38,765 nucleotides of DNA, from contig DKFC01000002.1 in NCBI GenBank assembly GCA_002452745.1, positions 1 through 38,765 of the forward strand, given 5' to 3'. Positions 7,027 to 15,672 of the stretch are shown piece after piece. The stretch comes from Firmicutes bacterium UBA6806. GTDB lineage: Bacteria; Bacillota; Clostridia; Peptostreptococcales; Acidaminobacteraceae. Within the stretch, counting starts at the first letter, position 1; the number at the start of each line of letters is the position of its first letter. The notes under the pieces are model-generated. The model had not been told where the DNA came from, made no database searches, and was given only the letters and a program-made list of their open reading frames with translations. The position numbers and the translations under genes were made by a program.

Positions 7027-8100
7027 TTACGCTCTTAAATAAGCTAAGTAAAAAATATAACCATAGGCCACCGCCGCAATCATAACCGGCACCATTGCAC
7101 CAATTGGAAGTTTAAGAGGCCGTTTATCCCAGAGTTTGTATTCATGTGAAATCCCCACTTTAGAAAGTCTTTCCAAATCAGTGGTCAATAATTCTTCTGA
7201 ATTTTCGGCTTTGATAATTAACTTTTCCGCTTCCATATCTATAATATCATATCGCTTGGTATTAACTTCAATTGAATCTCCAATTTCAAAAGTTGCATAG
7301 TCTTTTCTAAGACTCTTAAGAAGGCCTTTGATGACAATAGCAAACCCCAAGGCCAATACGCCATAGCCTACAATCATGCCTATAAGAAGGCCAATAGAAT
7401 CGTAAAGCTGTCCTCCTGATGCCATCATATCCGCTTCATCTGAAACGAGATTTGCCCAGAATCCCAGCGATACAGCGATTCCGTTATTGGTTGCATGCGC
7501 TAAAATGCCAGCAAAAATTGAGCCAGTTAGCTGAACCAAATATGAGAACATAATCCCAAGCACCAAGGGTCCAAAAAAGTTTTGTGGATTGAAATGAAAA
7601 ATTGCAAACAGGAATCCGCTAAAAATAGCACCCCATTTTCGTCCCAACTCTGTTTCGTAGGCATCCAGAACCATTCCTCTGAAAAAAGTCTCTTCGCAGA
7701 TGCCAGCTGTTATAGAGATGATAAACATCAGTCCCAAATACTCCACACCATTGGTTGCCGTGGGTATATCCAGCACAATTGCGTCGCTAAAGAGTTCAAT
7801 CAACAAAATGGCAATCATGTTGACAATGGCCACTGTGGGCAATAGTAAAATGGCAATTGCAACGATTTTAAGACATTGTTTAAGCGGTATTTTCTTGACC
7901 CTGAAAACGCCTCGCAGGTCTTTCTTCGTCACCAATGCGTACAAGAGAATGGGAACAAAAATGATACCGTACTCCGTTATCAACAGCCCAGAGAGGACTT
8001 CCTTGCTCTGAAAATATGCCCCCACTGTCAAAAATATCCCCGCTAGGATCAAGAAAATCGAATTGGCTTCAAATATGCTAAAATGTGACCTTTGCTCCAT
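7027..8100 (-). CDS. CPBP family intramembrane metalloprotease with C-terminal extension
   Basis: A polytopic membrane protein of the CPBP (CAAX protease/bacteriocin-processing, Abi) family. The catalytic signature is visible: EETFFRG with E136/E137, FAIFHFNPQN with H169, and AHATNN with H202, all embedded in hydrophobic helices. About eight hydrophobic segments are apparent. After the protease core there is a soluble-looking stretch (about 268-335, FEIGDSIEVNTKRYDI onward) before a last hydrophobic segment, an extension not needed for the family. It starts two bases after the M20 amidohydrolase stop, indicating translational coupling. Known members process prenylated proteins or peptides or confer bacteriocin immunity; the substrate here is unknown. 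Confidence 0.9.
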   Translation of the reverse strand: MEQRSHFSIFEANSIFLILAGIFLTVGAYFQSKEVLSGLLITEYGIIFVPILLYALVTKKDLRGVFRVKKIPLKQCLKIVAIAILLLPTVAIVNMIAILLIELFSDAIVLDIPTATNGVEYLGLMFIISITAGICEETFFRGMVLDAYETELGRKWGAIFSGFLFAIFHFNPQNFFGPLVLGIMFSYLVQLTGSIFAGILAHATNNGIAVSLGFWANLVSDEADMMASGGQLYDSIGLLIGMIVGYGVLALGFAIVIKGLLKSLRKDYATFEIGDSIEVNTKRYDIIDMEAEKLIIKAENSEELLTTDLERLSKVGISHEYKLWDKRPLKLPIGAMVPVMIAAVAYGYIFYLAYLRA

Positions 8101-8102
8101 TT

Positions 8103-9266
8103 CTACCTCGCTTTGCTCAAACGTTTGCCATTGTAGTACTCTATAATATTCACATAGGATTCTATGCCAGATAGAAGCACTTTGTCATCAAAATTAAACT
8201 TTGAATTGTGAAGTGGATATACATGTTCAAGTGACTCATTATAGGTTCCTACAAAGTAAAAGAGTCCTGGAACAGCCTCCTGATAATAGGAGAAATCCTC
8301 ACTAATCATCTGCGGTTCAAGCAATGTACAATTGTCTTCACCGTTAATTTCGATGAACTGTTCAAAGAGTCTGCTATTGTTGACAACTGGTGGATATAAA
8401 TCTCTGATCTCCACCTCGCAACGAACACCATATGATACCTCGAATCCCTTCAAAAGCTCATTGATTCTAAATTTTATTTGCTCGTATACAGCACTGTCAA
8501 AAGCTCGAATCGTTCCCTCAAGCCTAGCGCTTCCAGCAATGACATTACGACGTTCTCCCGCTTCCATCTTGCCAATTGTCAAAACGCAGGGATCAATCGG
8601 GGAAATATTTCTAGAGACAATGGACTGCATAGAGGACATGAGCTGAGAGGCGATGACAATTGCATCAATGCCCTGATGCGGCTGGGCACCGTGAGCACTC
8701 TTTGCCTTTATATCAATGTCAATTTCACCAGTCATCGCCATCATTGGGCCATTGGCGAGTCCGTATTTTCCCTGTTCCACAACTGGATATAGATGTATTC
8801 CGTAGATTTCGTCCACTCCATATTTTTTGAGATAACCCTGTTTAACAATATGTTCTGCACCACCAGGTCCCTCTTCAGCAGGCTGAAAAATCAACAGAAT
8901 ATTGTCCAGTATTTTTTCGGGGCTCTCACTGAGCCACTTTGCAAATCCAAGCATCATAGACATATGACCGTCGTGACCACAGGCATGCATGTACCCTTTG
9001 TGTTCAGAGTGGCACAGGTAGCTGCTCTCTTCGGTTACAGACAGACCATCAATATCTGTTCTAAAAGCGAGCGTTCTCTCTGGATTTTGACCTTTGATAT
9101 ATGCCAGAACTCCTGTCCCAACAACGGATTCAAATGTCAAATTCAATTCAGTTAGTTTATCCTTAATGTATTTTGAGGTCTTAAACTCCTCAAATCCGCC
9201 TTCTGGAATTTTGTGAAGGTCTTCTCTACACTTGTATACGTATGATGCCAAATCAGTATGTTGCAT
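8103..9266 (-). CDS. M20 family amidohydrolase, candidate N-acetyldiaminopimelate deacetylase
   Basis: A zinc-dependent amidohydrolase of the M20 peptidase family (387 residues). Metal ligands and catalytic residues are visible: HACGHDGH (C96, H98), EEGPGGAEH (E131/E132), GIHLYP (H158), and a C-terminal ISEDFSYY followed by HVYPLHNSKF. The family includes N-acyl-amino-acid, hippurate, IAA-amino-acid hydrolases and DapL (Bacillus YkuR), which removes acetyl from N-acetyl-LL-diaminopimelate. The gene is divergent from asd-dapA-dapB-dapH, and this genome uses the acetyl variant, so DapL is an attractive reading; the EEGPGGAE...LKKY stretch resembles YkuR. That assignment is inference. GAGAGGTG precedes the ATG; it heads the operon ending in hslO. 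Confidence 0.88.
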   Translation of the reverse strand: MQHTDLASYVYKCREDLHKIPEGGFEEFKTSKYIKDKLTELNLTFESVVGTGVLAYIKGQNPERTLAFRTDIDGLSVTEESSYLCHSEHKGYMHACGHDGHMSMMLGFAKWLSESPEKILDNILLIFQPAEEGPGGAEHIVKQGYLKKYGVDEIYGIHLYPVVEQGKYGLANGPMMAMTGEIDIDIKAKSAHGAQPHQGIDAIVIASQLMSSMQSIVSRNISPIDPCVLTIGKMEAGERRNVIAGSARLEGTIRAFDSAVYEQIKFRINELLKGFEVSYGVRCEVEIRDLYPPVVNNSRLFEQFIEINGEDNCTLLEPQMISEDFSYYQEAVPGLFYFVGTYNESLEHVYPLHNSKFNFDDKVLLSGIESYVNIIEYYNGKRLSKAR

Positions 9267-9591
9267 TTTATCACCTCTCTATATACGTTTCACAACTCAA
9301 TTCTCACTTTATGGTTTTTCCATCTACAAAGAGCAGTCCTTACTGAAAAAGATATCTTGCGGACAAAGAGGGCCATCTTACGTAAATATATTGGCACTTT
9401 ATCATATTCTACCGATCAAAATTTCATTTTTGCTGTTGACGCAGGAAAAGTGGAATGTTAGTATATATATAATTTATTTGTAAAGTCTAGTCATTTCAAT
9501 GTTTTCATAACATTTAACGCATAGGACTTTATTTGCCGTCGTCATTATATTTTATAATATATGCGACTAGTATTCAATAGGGGGTACATCC
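9267..9591 (+). other. Divergent intergenic region between the M20 gene and asd
   Basis: This 325-base gap separates the M20 amidohydrolase from the asd operon. It holds the M20 ribosome-binding site at its left end, a good plus-strand promoter (9436-9464) and an AT-rich untranslated leader of about 120 bases before asd. The leader contains a distant inverted repeat, ctagtc near 9487 and gactag near 9565. I looked for a lysine riboswitch and did not find its conserved core. No coding sequence is convincing. Confidence 0.6.
9436..9464 (+). promoter_or_regulatory. Probable promoter of asd-dapA
   Basis: TTGACG (9436-9441) and TAGTAT (9459-9464) with a 17-base spacer. Each box differs from consensus at one or two positions. 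A second TATAAT-like element occurs nearer asd around 9551, without a good -35. Confidence 0.55.
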
Positions 9592-10587
9592 ATGAAAAAG
9601 ATTAATTTAGCAGTTGTAGGTGCAACTGGAATGGTTGGCAGAACCTTTTTAAAGGTTCTTGAAGAAAGAGATTTTCCATATGAGAATCTTTACTGCTTTG
9701 CTTCTAAGAAATCTGCTGGTGAAGTGGTTACAGTAAAAGGTAAGTCATACACGGTTCAAGAATTGACTGAAAGTTCTTTTGACGGCGATATTGACATCGC
9801 CTTATTTTCTGCCGGTGGCGATATCAGCTTAAAATTCGCACCTATCGCTGCAAGCAAAGGCGTCATCGTCATTGACAATTCAAGTGCATGGCGCATGGAT
9901 CCTGAGGTGCCATTGGTAGTTCCAGAGGTAAATCCAGAAGCCTTAAAAACGCACAAAAACATCATTGCAAATCCAAACTGTTCTACGATTCAAGCTATGG
10001 TAGCGCTCAAACCGCTATATGACAAATACGGTATCGAGCGCATCGTCTACTCCACTTACCAAGCTGTTTCAGGTTCAGGGGTCAAAGGCATGAACGATCT
10101 TGAAGAAGGGATCAAAGGCAACCATATTGCCAACTGTTACGCACATCCAATTGCTCAAAACTGTCTACCACATATTGACGTCTTCCTCGACAATGGCTAT
10201 ACCAAAGAGGAAATGAAGATGATCAATGAAACAAAAAAAATCTTAAATGATGACACACTTAAAATCACTGCTACCGCAGTTCGCGTTCCAATCTTTTATG
10301 GTCACAGTGAATCCATTAACGTCCAGTTGAAAAAGCCGTTTGAAGTTGAGGATATCTTCAAGTTGATGGCCTCATCTGAGGGAATCATCCTCCAAGATGA
10401 TGTTCAAAATAATGTCTATCCTCTGGCAAATACCGCTGCCGACACAGATCCAGTCTATGTTGGAAGAATAAGAAGAGATGAAAGTATCGATAATGGCTTG
10501 AATCTTTGGGTGGTTGCTGATAATATAAGAAAAGGAGCAGCAACAAATACAATTCAAATTGCTGAGACTCTTATAAAAATGATGTAG
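9592..10587 (+). CDS. asd: Aspartate-semialdehyde dehydrogenase
   Basis: Catalyses NADPH-dependent reduction of aspartyl phosphate to aspartate semialdehyde, the branch point toward lysine/diaminopimelate, threonine and methionine. The 331-residue protein has the nucleotide-binding GATGMVG (10-16), the active-site Cys in NPNCSTIQ (C130), the YQAVSGSG segment and the catalytic-His region RVPIFYGHSE. Length is normal. The ATG follows AGGGGG. Its stop codon forms part of the ribosome-binding site of dapA, ten bases downstream, so the two are tightly coupled and end at a common terminator. This is the bacterial (not archaeal-type) enzyme. Confidence 0.98.
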   Translation: MKKINLAVVGATGMVGRTFLKVLEERDFPYENLYCFASKKSAGEVVTVKGKSYTVQELTESSFDGDIDIALFSAGGDISLKFAPIAASKGVIVIDNSSAWRMDPEVPLVVPEVNPEALKTHKNIIANPNCSTIQAMVALKPLYDKYGIERIVYSTYQAVSGSGVKGMNDLEEGIKGNHIANCYAHPIAQNCLPHIDVFLDNGYTKEEMKMINETKKILNDDTLKITATAVRVPIFYGHSESINVQLKKPFEVEDIFKLMASSEGIILQDDVQNNVYPLANTAADTDPVYVGRIRRDESIDNGLNLWVVADNIRKGAATNTIQIAETLIKMM

Positions 10588-10597
10588 AGGTATGTTT

Positions 10598-11476
10598 ATG
10601 GAAGTATTTATTGGGTCTGGTGTTGCAATTGTCACGCCATTAAATGACCAAGGTATTGATTTTGAGGCATTTGAAACTCTAATTGAATGGCACATCCAAA
10701 ATCATACTGATGCAATCATTGTTAGCGGTACTACTGGAGAAGCCGCAACGCTTACGGATGACGAAAAAAAATCTATTTTTGAATTCGCAGTTAAAACTGC
10801 CAAGGGAAGGGTTCCAATTATTGCAGGAACTGGTACAAACAATACTCAAAAGGCAATTGAACTCAGCATTATGGCTGAAACAGCAGGGGTTCAAGCTCTA
10901 CTGGTTGTAACGCCTTATTATAATAAGGGGACAGCTAAAGGCATGATCGCACACTTTAATGCCATTGCAGATGCAGTTAATTTGCCAATTATTGTGTATA
11001 ATGTACCTTCCAGAACCGCTGTCAATCTACTGCCTGATACTGTGAGAATACTAGCCTCTCATAAGAATATCGTCGGTATTAAGGAGGCCAGTGCAGACAT
11101 CACACAAATCACTGAACTAGCTAGAGTGATTCCAAAAGATTTTGCACTTTATGCGGGAAATGACGATCACATCCTTCCACTGCTTTCCTTAGGTGCCAAA
11201 GGGGTCGTTTCTACAGTGGCCAATGTGTTGCCTAAAGAAACTCACGATTTAGTGGCCGCTTACATGGCAGGCGATATCGAGAAAGCAAGAGCATTGCAAT
11301 TTAAGATAAATCCACTTGTGAAACACTTATTCGTCGAAACAAATCCGATTCCAGTAAAAGCAGCTCTAAACCTAATGGGTATGAACGCAGGCCTTCTTCG
11401 TTTACCACTCACCCCTATTGAGTCGGAACATGAAGACCAACTAAAAACAATTTTAAAAACCTATCATTTAATTTAA
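10598..11476 (+). CDS. dapA: 4-hydroxy-tetrahydrodipicolinate synthase
   Basis: Condenses pyruvate with aspartate semialdehyde in the first committed step of lysine/diaminopimelate synthesis. The 292-residue TIM-barrel protein shows GTTGEAATLT (44-53), the Schiff-base lysine K162 in GIKEAS, Y134 in VYNVPSRT and R139. Two in-frame ATGs exist; the upstream one at 10592 lies a single base after AGAGG, while ATG at 10598 is seven bases away and gives MEVFIGSGVAIVTP, so I use the second. It is followed at once by a strong terminator, which separates asd-dapA from dapB-dapH. Confidence 0.97.
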   Translation: MEVFIGSGVAIVTPLNDQGIDFEAFETLIEWHIQNHTDAIIVSGTTGEAATLTDDEKKSIFEFAVKTAKGRVPIIAGTGTNNTQKAIELSIMAETAGVQALLVVTPYYNKGTAKGMIAHFNAIADAVNLPIIVYNVPSRTAVNLLPDTVRILASHKNIVGIKEASADITQITELARVIPKDFALYAGNDDHILPLLSLGAKGVVSTVANVLPKETHDLVAAYMAGDIEKARALQFKINPLVKHLFVETNPIPVKAALNLMGMNAGLLRLPLTPIESEHEDQLKTILKTYHLI

Positions 11477-11486
11477 AATGATTCGT

Positions 11487-11521
11487 AAACGAGACAGAGA
11501 AGTTTCTCTGACTCGTTTTTT
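11487..11521 (+). terminator. Terminator after dapA
   Basis: AAACGAG, an A-A mismatch, CAGAGA, loop AGTT, TCTCTG, mismatch, CTCGTTT, then a run of T. It ends the asd-dapA transcript, so dapB needs read-through or a promoter in the 168 bases that follow; a TATAAT at about 11652 preceded by the inverted repeat ccgat-gtat-atcgg is the only candidate seen. Confidence 0.85.
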
Positions 11522-11689
11522 GTTTGACCCATTAGGCACAAATGCAATGATTCATCAGTTACAAGTCATTTTCAAGTTTTGTATAAATCATAACACCAAT
11601 TTATTCTCTGAAAATGACTTTGTTTTACTCCAAATCCCGATGTATATCGGTTATAATATTGTTAATGACTGAGAAAGGAGGTCTTCATC

Positions 11690-12445
11690 ATGGATATTCT
11701 ACTTTCAGGCGCCAACGGCGCTATGGGTAAAAACATTGTTGAACTCATCAAAGGACAACCTGAATATAATATCGTGGCAGGCGTAGATCGCCACGCAGAT
11801 TCATCAACTGTTTTTCCCATTTTTGACTCTGTCAAAAGCTGCGACATTTCCTTTGACTGTATTATTGATTTTTCCCATTTTTCTGTGGTTTCTGATCTAA
11901 TTGATTTTGCTGTCAATCAGCAAAAACCAATTGTTATCTGCACTACTGGTTTGAATGATGACACTGAAGCCAAAATATTGGAGGCTTCCAAGAAAATTGC
12001 GATCTTTCGCTCTGGCAATATGTCTTTGGGCATCAATTTGTTAATTGCACTTTCTAAAAAGGCCGCAGCCATACTCGAAGGCGATTTCGACATTGAAATT
12101 ATTGAGAAACATCACAATCTCAAAGTCGATGCGCCAAGTGGTACTGCCAAAATGTTGGCAGATGGCATTAACGAAACACTGTCTGCTCCTAAAAAATTAC
12201 TCTATGGTCGCCACGGAAATGCCACCAAGCGAAACTCAGAGGAAATAACAGTTCATGCTGTCAGGGGTGGCACAATCGTCGGCGAACACGAAGTCATATT
12301 CGCAGGCACAGATGAGGTCATTACTTTAGGACACAGCGCTCAAAGCAAACGCGTCTTTGCAAAAGGTGCAATCAACGCAGCTGCTTTTATCGTCAAAATG
12401 CCACCCGGGCTTTATGATATGAGTGCTATTTTTGAACGTATTTAA
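11690..12445 (+). CDS. dapB: 4-hydroxy-tetrahydrodipicolinate reductase
   Basis: Reduces the DapA product with NAD(P)H to tetrahydrodipicolinate. The 251-residue protein has the N-terminal dinucleotide-binding GANGAMG (7-13), the catalytic segment EKHHNLKVDAPSGTA (H141, H142, K145) and C-terminal GEHEVIFAG with VFAKGAINAA. Length is typical of the family. The ATG has AAAGGAGG eight bases upstream. It is separated from dapA by a terminator and followed 72 bases later by dapH with no terminator between, so dapB-dapH form a second transcription unit of the pathway. Confidence 0.97.
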   Translation: MDILLSGANGAMGKNIVELIKGQPEYNIVAGVDRHADSSTVFPIFDSVKSCDISFDCIIDFSHFSVVSDLIDFAVNQQKPIVICTTGLNDDTEAKILEASKKIAIFRSGNMSLGINLLIALSKKAAAILEGDFDIEIIEKHHNLKVDAPSGTAKMLADGINETLSAPKKLLYGRHGNATKRNSEEITVHAVRGGTIVGEHEVIFAGTDEVITLGHSAQSKRVFAKGAINAAAFIVKMPPGLYDMSAIFERI

Positions 12446-12517
12446 ATCAAGCTCTATCGGCTTATTTATCTGTTTTTTGAGGCAACACATACTATTTTTT
12501 AAGAAAGGATACTTTTA

Positions 12518-13231
12518 ATGACACAATACGATATGACAAATCCTTATGAAATAGCAAAGTTCATCAAGGATGCAAAGAAATCAACACCTGTAAAAGCCTA
12601 TATCAAAGGGAGTCTCGCTTCATTACCAGAAGCGCCTGTCAAAATCTTTGGAGAGGCTGGCTTTGTGGTTGTATTTGGTGAAAGTACTGATGTTTTAGGT
12701 TTAATTGAATCTAACAAGGACACCATCGACTACTACGAACTCGAAAATGATCGCAGAAATTCTGCGATTCCAATGTTGGATCTCAAGCATGTAAATGCTC
12801 GAATTGAACCCGGTGCAATTATAAGAGATCGCGTCAAAATAGGTGACCAAGCTGTTATAATGATGGGCGCTGTTATCAATATCGGCAGTGAAATTGGAAA
12901 TGGAACTATGATTGACATGAATGCAGTTCTAGGCGCAAGAGCAACGATTGGCGCAAATTGCCATATTGGGGCTGGCGCTGTTGTGGCAGGTGTCCTTGAA
13001 CCCCCTAGCGCTACCCCTGTTATCATTGAAGACAATGTCCTAATTGGCGCAAATGCTGTTGTATTAGAGGGCGTTAGGATTGGAGCTGGTGCTGTTGTGG
13101 CAGCCGGTTCTATCGTCACAAAAGATGTTCCCGCAGGTAGCGTCGTCGCAGGTTCGCCTGCTCGACTCGTCAAAATGAAAGATGATATCACTGAAGAAAA
13201 AACAAAACTTTTAGACGATCTTAGAGGATAA
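12518..13231 (+). CDS. dapH: Tetrahydrodipicolinate N-acetyltransferase (DapH; also labelled DapD)
   Basis: Transfers acetyl from acetyl-CoA to tetrahydrodipicolinate, committing the cell to the N-acetyl branch of diaminopimelate synthesis used by many Firmicutes. The 237-residue protein has the family N-terminal domain (EIAKFIKDAKKSTPVKAYIKG) and a left-handed beta-helix of hexapeptide repeats from about 95 (ARIEPGAIIRD, IGSEIGNGTMIDMNAV, CHIGAGAVVAGVLEPPSATP, VRIGAGAVVAAGSIV). The segment VLEPPSATPV is characteristic of the acetyltransferase rather than the succinyltransferase. Later steps need an N-acetyl-diaminopimelate aminotransferase (PatA type), not in the window, and a deacetylase, for which the divergent M20 gene is a candidate. 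Confidence 0.95.
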   Translation: MTQYDMTNPYEIAKFIKDAKKSTPVKAYIKGSLASLPEAPVKIFGEAGFVVVFGESTDVLGLIESNKDTIDYYELENDRRNSAIPMLDLKHVNARIEPGAIIRDRVKIGDQAVIMMGAVINIGSEIGNGTMIDMNAVLGARATIGANCHIGAGAVVAGVLEPPSATPVIIEDNVLIGANAVVLEGVRIGAGAVVAAGSIVTKDVPAGSVVAGSPARLVKMKDDITEEKTKLLDDLRG

Positions 13232-13272
13232 TCCTCTAATCAAAATGGAATGGTTCATAGAATGGCTCATGA

Positions 13273-13301
13273 AAAGCCCCAAACAGTGCGTTTGGGGCTT
13301 T
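13273..13301. terminator. Bidirectional hairpin between dapH and hpt
   Basis: A perfect twelve-pair stem AAAGCCCCAAAC / GTTTGGGGCTTT with a five-base loop lies between convergent dapH and hpt. T-runs are short on both sides (TTT on plus, TTTT on minus), but the GC-rich stem should stop transcription of both genes. Confidence 0.8.
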
Positions 13302-13349
13302 AAGTCTCTCAACTATATTTACTGACGCTATTCAGTTTAGACCACTTCA

Positions 13350-13880
13350 TCAATCTACGAAGGCAAAAACATGGTCAATATTTCTAAAATAATCGCCATA
13401 ATTTAAACCGTATCCAACGATAAACTTATCGGGAATTTCAAATCCGACATAATCAGGTTGATACTCTGTCTTTCTTCTGGAAGGCTTGTCGAGAAGAACG
13501 CAAGATTTGATGCTCTTCGGATTTCTCTCTCCTAAAATTTCAACGACCCCAGTCATTGTAAGTGCTGAATCTGTAATATCATCAACCACCAAGACATCAT
13601 ATGCCTCTAAACTCACTTGAACATCCTGCACAACTTTTAATTTCCCAGATGTCTCTTCTCCGTGCCCATAGCTAGAAGTCGTCATAAACTCAATGCGAAC
13701 CGGCAAGTCAATTTTCCTCACCAGATCTGCTGTAAATATAAAACTCCCCTTTAGCAATGAAATCACCAGCAAGTTTTTATCTTTATAAGCCTCTGTTAGT
13801 TCTACACCCAGTTCAGCGACTCTATTTTCAATGGCCTCTTTGGACAGGAGAACCTCACGTTTCTTATTTTCTATACTCAT
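13350..13880 (-). CDS. hpt: Hypoxanthine phosphoribosyltransferase
   Basis: Purine salvage enzyme converting hypoxanthine or guanine and PRPP to IMP or GMP. The 176-residue protein has the family layout: SLLKGSFIFTADLVRKI, the mobile-loop region FMTTSSYGHGEETSG, the PRPP-binding motif VLVVDDITDSALTM (96-109), and YVGFEIPDKFIVGYGLNY near the C-terminus. Most relatives have DSG in the PRPP loop; here it is DSA, a small departure that need not affect function. GGGAGG precedes the ATG and a promoter lies at 13915-13943. It stands alone, not next to tilS or ftsH as in many Firmicutes. Confidence 0.96.
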   Translation of the reverse strand: MSIENKKREVLLSKEAIENRVAELGVELTEAYKDKNLLVISLLKGSFIFTADLVRKIDLPVRIEFMTTSSYGHGEETSGKLKVVQDVQVSLEAYDVLVVDDITDSALTMTGVVEILGERNPKSIKSCVLLDKPSRRKTEYQPDYVGFEIPDKFIVGYGLNYGDYFRNIDHVFAFVD

Positions 13881-13914
13881 CTATATCCTCCCAGACTTTT
13901 CGATTATAAATTAT

Positions 13915-13943
13915 ATTGTATAACAGCTATTTCATTTTTTCAA
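13915..13943 (-). promoter_or_regulatory. Promoter of hpt
   Basis: TTGAAA (13943-13938) and TACAAT (13920-13915) with a 17-base spacer on the minus strand, 35 bases before the hpt start. Confidence 0.7.
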
Positions 13944-14061
13944 GTTTCGTTTTAAGCTGAAATTCATTACATTAATTTAACGGATGGGATCACCTAAATT
14001 CATTGCTATTGATCCTTTGTATTTAGTAAAATTAGAGTATCAAGATTTAGGGGGATTAATA

Positions 14062-15237
14062 ATGGAACACAGTAGAAAACAGAAGAAGGCAATTACGCTT
14101 GAAACGTTTGTCTTCCTCATTGTTGCGGGTGTATTTTTTGGGTATCTTGCAATGAAGATGGGCATTGACAAGATGTTTAACACCATTATGAACACAGCTC
14201 ATTATCTCTTAATTGACGTTGTGTTTTTTATTATGGCTATTGCTGTACTAGCGGGGGCTTTTGCAGCATTGCTTTCGGAGTTCGGCGTTGTTGCACTTAT
14301 TAACAAAATTATTTCACCGATTATGAAACCGCTTTACAATCTGCCCGGGGCAGCTTCAATTGGAATGATCACAACCTATCTTTCAGATAACCCTGCAATC
14401 ATATCCCTTGCCCAAGACAATGGATTTAAAAAGTACTTTAAAGAATATCAATTGCCAACACTGTGCAATTTGGGGACTGCATTTGGAATGGGACTTATAC
14501 TCACAACTTATATGTTGGGACTTGGAGATGGCGTCGAATATCTTGTCCCTGTTCTCATTGGGAATATTGGTGCAATTATAGGCAGCATCGTCAGTGTTCG
14601 AATAATGATGCGCTTCACCAAGCAATTCTATAATATCGAAACAGAAAAGGCTGATAAAACCCCCGCGATTGACGATATTAATCTACTGAGGGAAGTCAGA
14701 GTGGGAAACACGTTTGAAAGAATTTTAGATGCTACACTGGAGGGTGGAAAAACTGGCGTTGAGCTAGGTCTTGCGATTATTCCAGGAGTTGTCATCATCT
14801 GCACACTCGTCATGTTGTTTACATTTGGCCCATCAGGTTATGAAAACGGTGTCGCCATTTACACTGGTGCAAAAAAAGAAGGCGTTGCTCTCTTTCCTAA
14901 AATCGGTGCTTTTCTAAGCCCTATTCTGACACCTCTATTTGGCTTTAAAAGCCCTGAGGCAATTGCCTTCCCAATCACTTCTTTAGGTTCTGTTGGTGCT
15001 GCTATGGGGCTTGTTAAAGACTTTGTTGCCAAAGAGCTTGTTGGACCAAATGAAATCGCTGTGTTCACTTCCATGGGAATGTGCTGGAGCGGGTATTTAA
15101 GTACACATGTTGGTATGATGGATGCCCTAAACGTTCGAAAATTAGCTTCAAAAGCTATCCTATCTCACACCATTGGCGGCATTATAGCAGGTATATCCGC
15201 TCATTATATTTACCTTTTGGTGGCTTTATTCAATTAA
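14062..15237 (+). CDS. CD0519/CD1768-like membrane protein with nucleoside-recognition (Gate) domains
   Basis: A 391-residue polytopic membrane protein with roughly nine to ten hydrophobic segments. I recognise the general pattern of the clostridial CD0519/CD1768 family, which carries Gate-like domains related to nucleoside transporters and spore-maturation proteins: FAALLSEFGVVALINKIISPIMKPLYNLPGAAS-type first half (not quoted in full) with LSDNPAI, and a second half with FKSPEAIAFPITSLGSVGAA and GMCWSGYLSTHVGMMD. An upstream in-frame ATG at 13984 would add 26 residues, but it has no ribosome-binding site, whereas ATG 14062 follows AGGGGGA. It is divergent from hpt; a role in nucleoside or ion movement is possible but unproven. 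Confidence 0.82.
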   Translation: MEHSRKQKKAITLETFVFLIVAGVFFGYLAMKMGIDKMFNTIMNTAHYLLIDVVFFIMAIAVLAGAFAALLSEFGVVALINKIISPIMKPLYNLPGAASIGMITTYLSDNPAIISLAQDNGFKKYFKEYQLPTLCNLGTAFGMGLILTTYMLGLGDGVEYLVPVLIGNIGAIIGSIVSVRIMMRFTKQFYNIETEKADKTPAIDDINLLREVRVGNTFERILDATLEGGKTGVELGLAIIPGVVIICTLVMLFTFGPSGYENGVAIYTGAKKEGVALFPKIGAFLSPILTPLFGFKSPEAIAFPITSLGSVGAAMGLVKDFVAKELVGPNEIAVFTSMGMCWSGYLSTHVGMMDALNVRKLASKAILSHTIGGIIAGISAHYIYLLVALFN

Positions 15238-15288
15238 CTTTAAAATCCCATCCAGAACCATTATCCATCAATTAGATTCGTCAATACA

Positions 15289-15325
15289 AAAAAGATGCAT
15301 ACTCCAAATTGGAATGCATCTTTTT
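15289..15325. terminator. Bidirectional terminator after the Gate-domain gene
   Basis: AAAAAGATGCAT / ATGCATCTTTTT twelve-pair stem with a 13-base loop that can itself pair (CCA/GGA). T-rich on either strand, between the plus-strand membrane gene and the minus-strand DUF2798 gene. Confidence 0.85.
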
Positions 15326-15400
15326 CTATACCAGCCAATTACCGTGGAAGTGTCAAGGCTGGATTTATACTAACCTTTGTGAGCAGATTGTAAACACATC

Positions 15401-15631
15401 TTAAATCTCACTTATAAATCGATTCATAATTCTGTTGACCACAGGGACAACAATCATAGATGATGGCACTGCAATTATATATCCCAATATAAAGGATTGG
15501 CCCCATGTCTGAACAAATCCATCTGCAAATCCGTTTGATATCAGGGTCATAAAAAATGAAATCGAAAGCGAAATCCCAAAAGATGCCAATACATTGTAAA
15601 GCACAAACTGCCCTTTCTTGCTCAATTTCAT
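15401..15631 (-). CDS. DUF2798-like small membrane protein
   Basis: A 76-residue protein with two hydrophobic segments (about 10-32 and 43-66) joined by a short polar loop with FADGFVQTWGQSF, the pattern of the DUF2798 family; function unknown. An in-frame ATG at 15667 would add 12 residues, but it falls at the expected transcription start of the promoter at 15673-15700 and has no ribosome-binding site. ATG 15631 follows GAAAGGAC and is preferred. It is convergent with the Gate-domain gene, sharing the bidirectional terminator, and lies downstream of the deacetylase operon's terminator. Confidence 0.75.
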   Translation of the reverse strand: MKLSKKGQFVLYNVLASFGISLSISFFMTLISNGFADGFVQTWGQSFILGYIIAVPSSMIVVPVVNRIMNRFISEI

Positions 15632-15672
15632 AGCCTGTCCTTTCAAGTCAATCGTTCTCACATTCATTTATC

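Noticed and set aside
9258..9461. 67-residue reading frame on the plus strand before asd
   Set aside because: No ribosome-binding site, overlaps the M20 start on the other strand and the asd promoter, and its composition looks non-coding.
9465..9591. Lysine riboswitch in the asd leader
   Set aside because: The leader is AT-rich and too short, and the conserved lysine-riboswitch core was not found.
12733..13191. 152-residue frame antisense to dapH
   Set aside because: A shadow of the regular hexapeptide-repeat codons in dapH; no ribosome-binding site.
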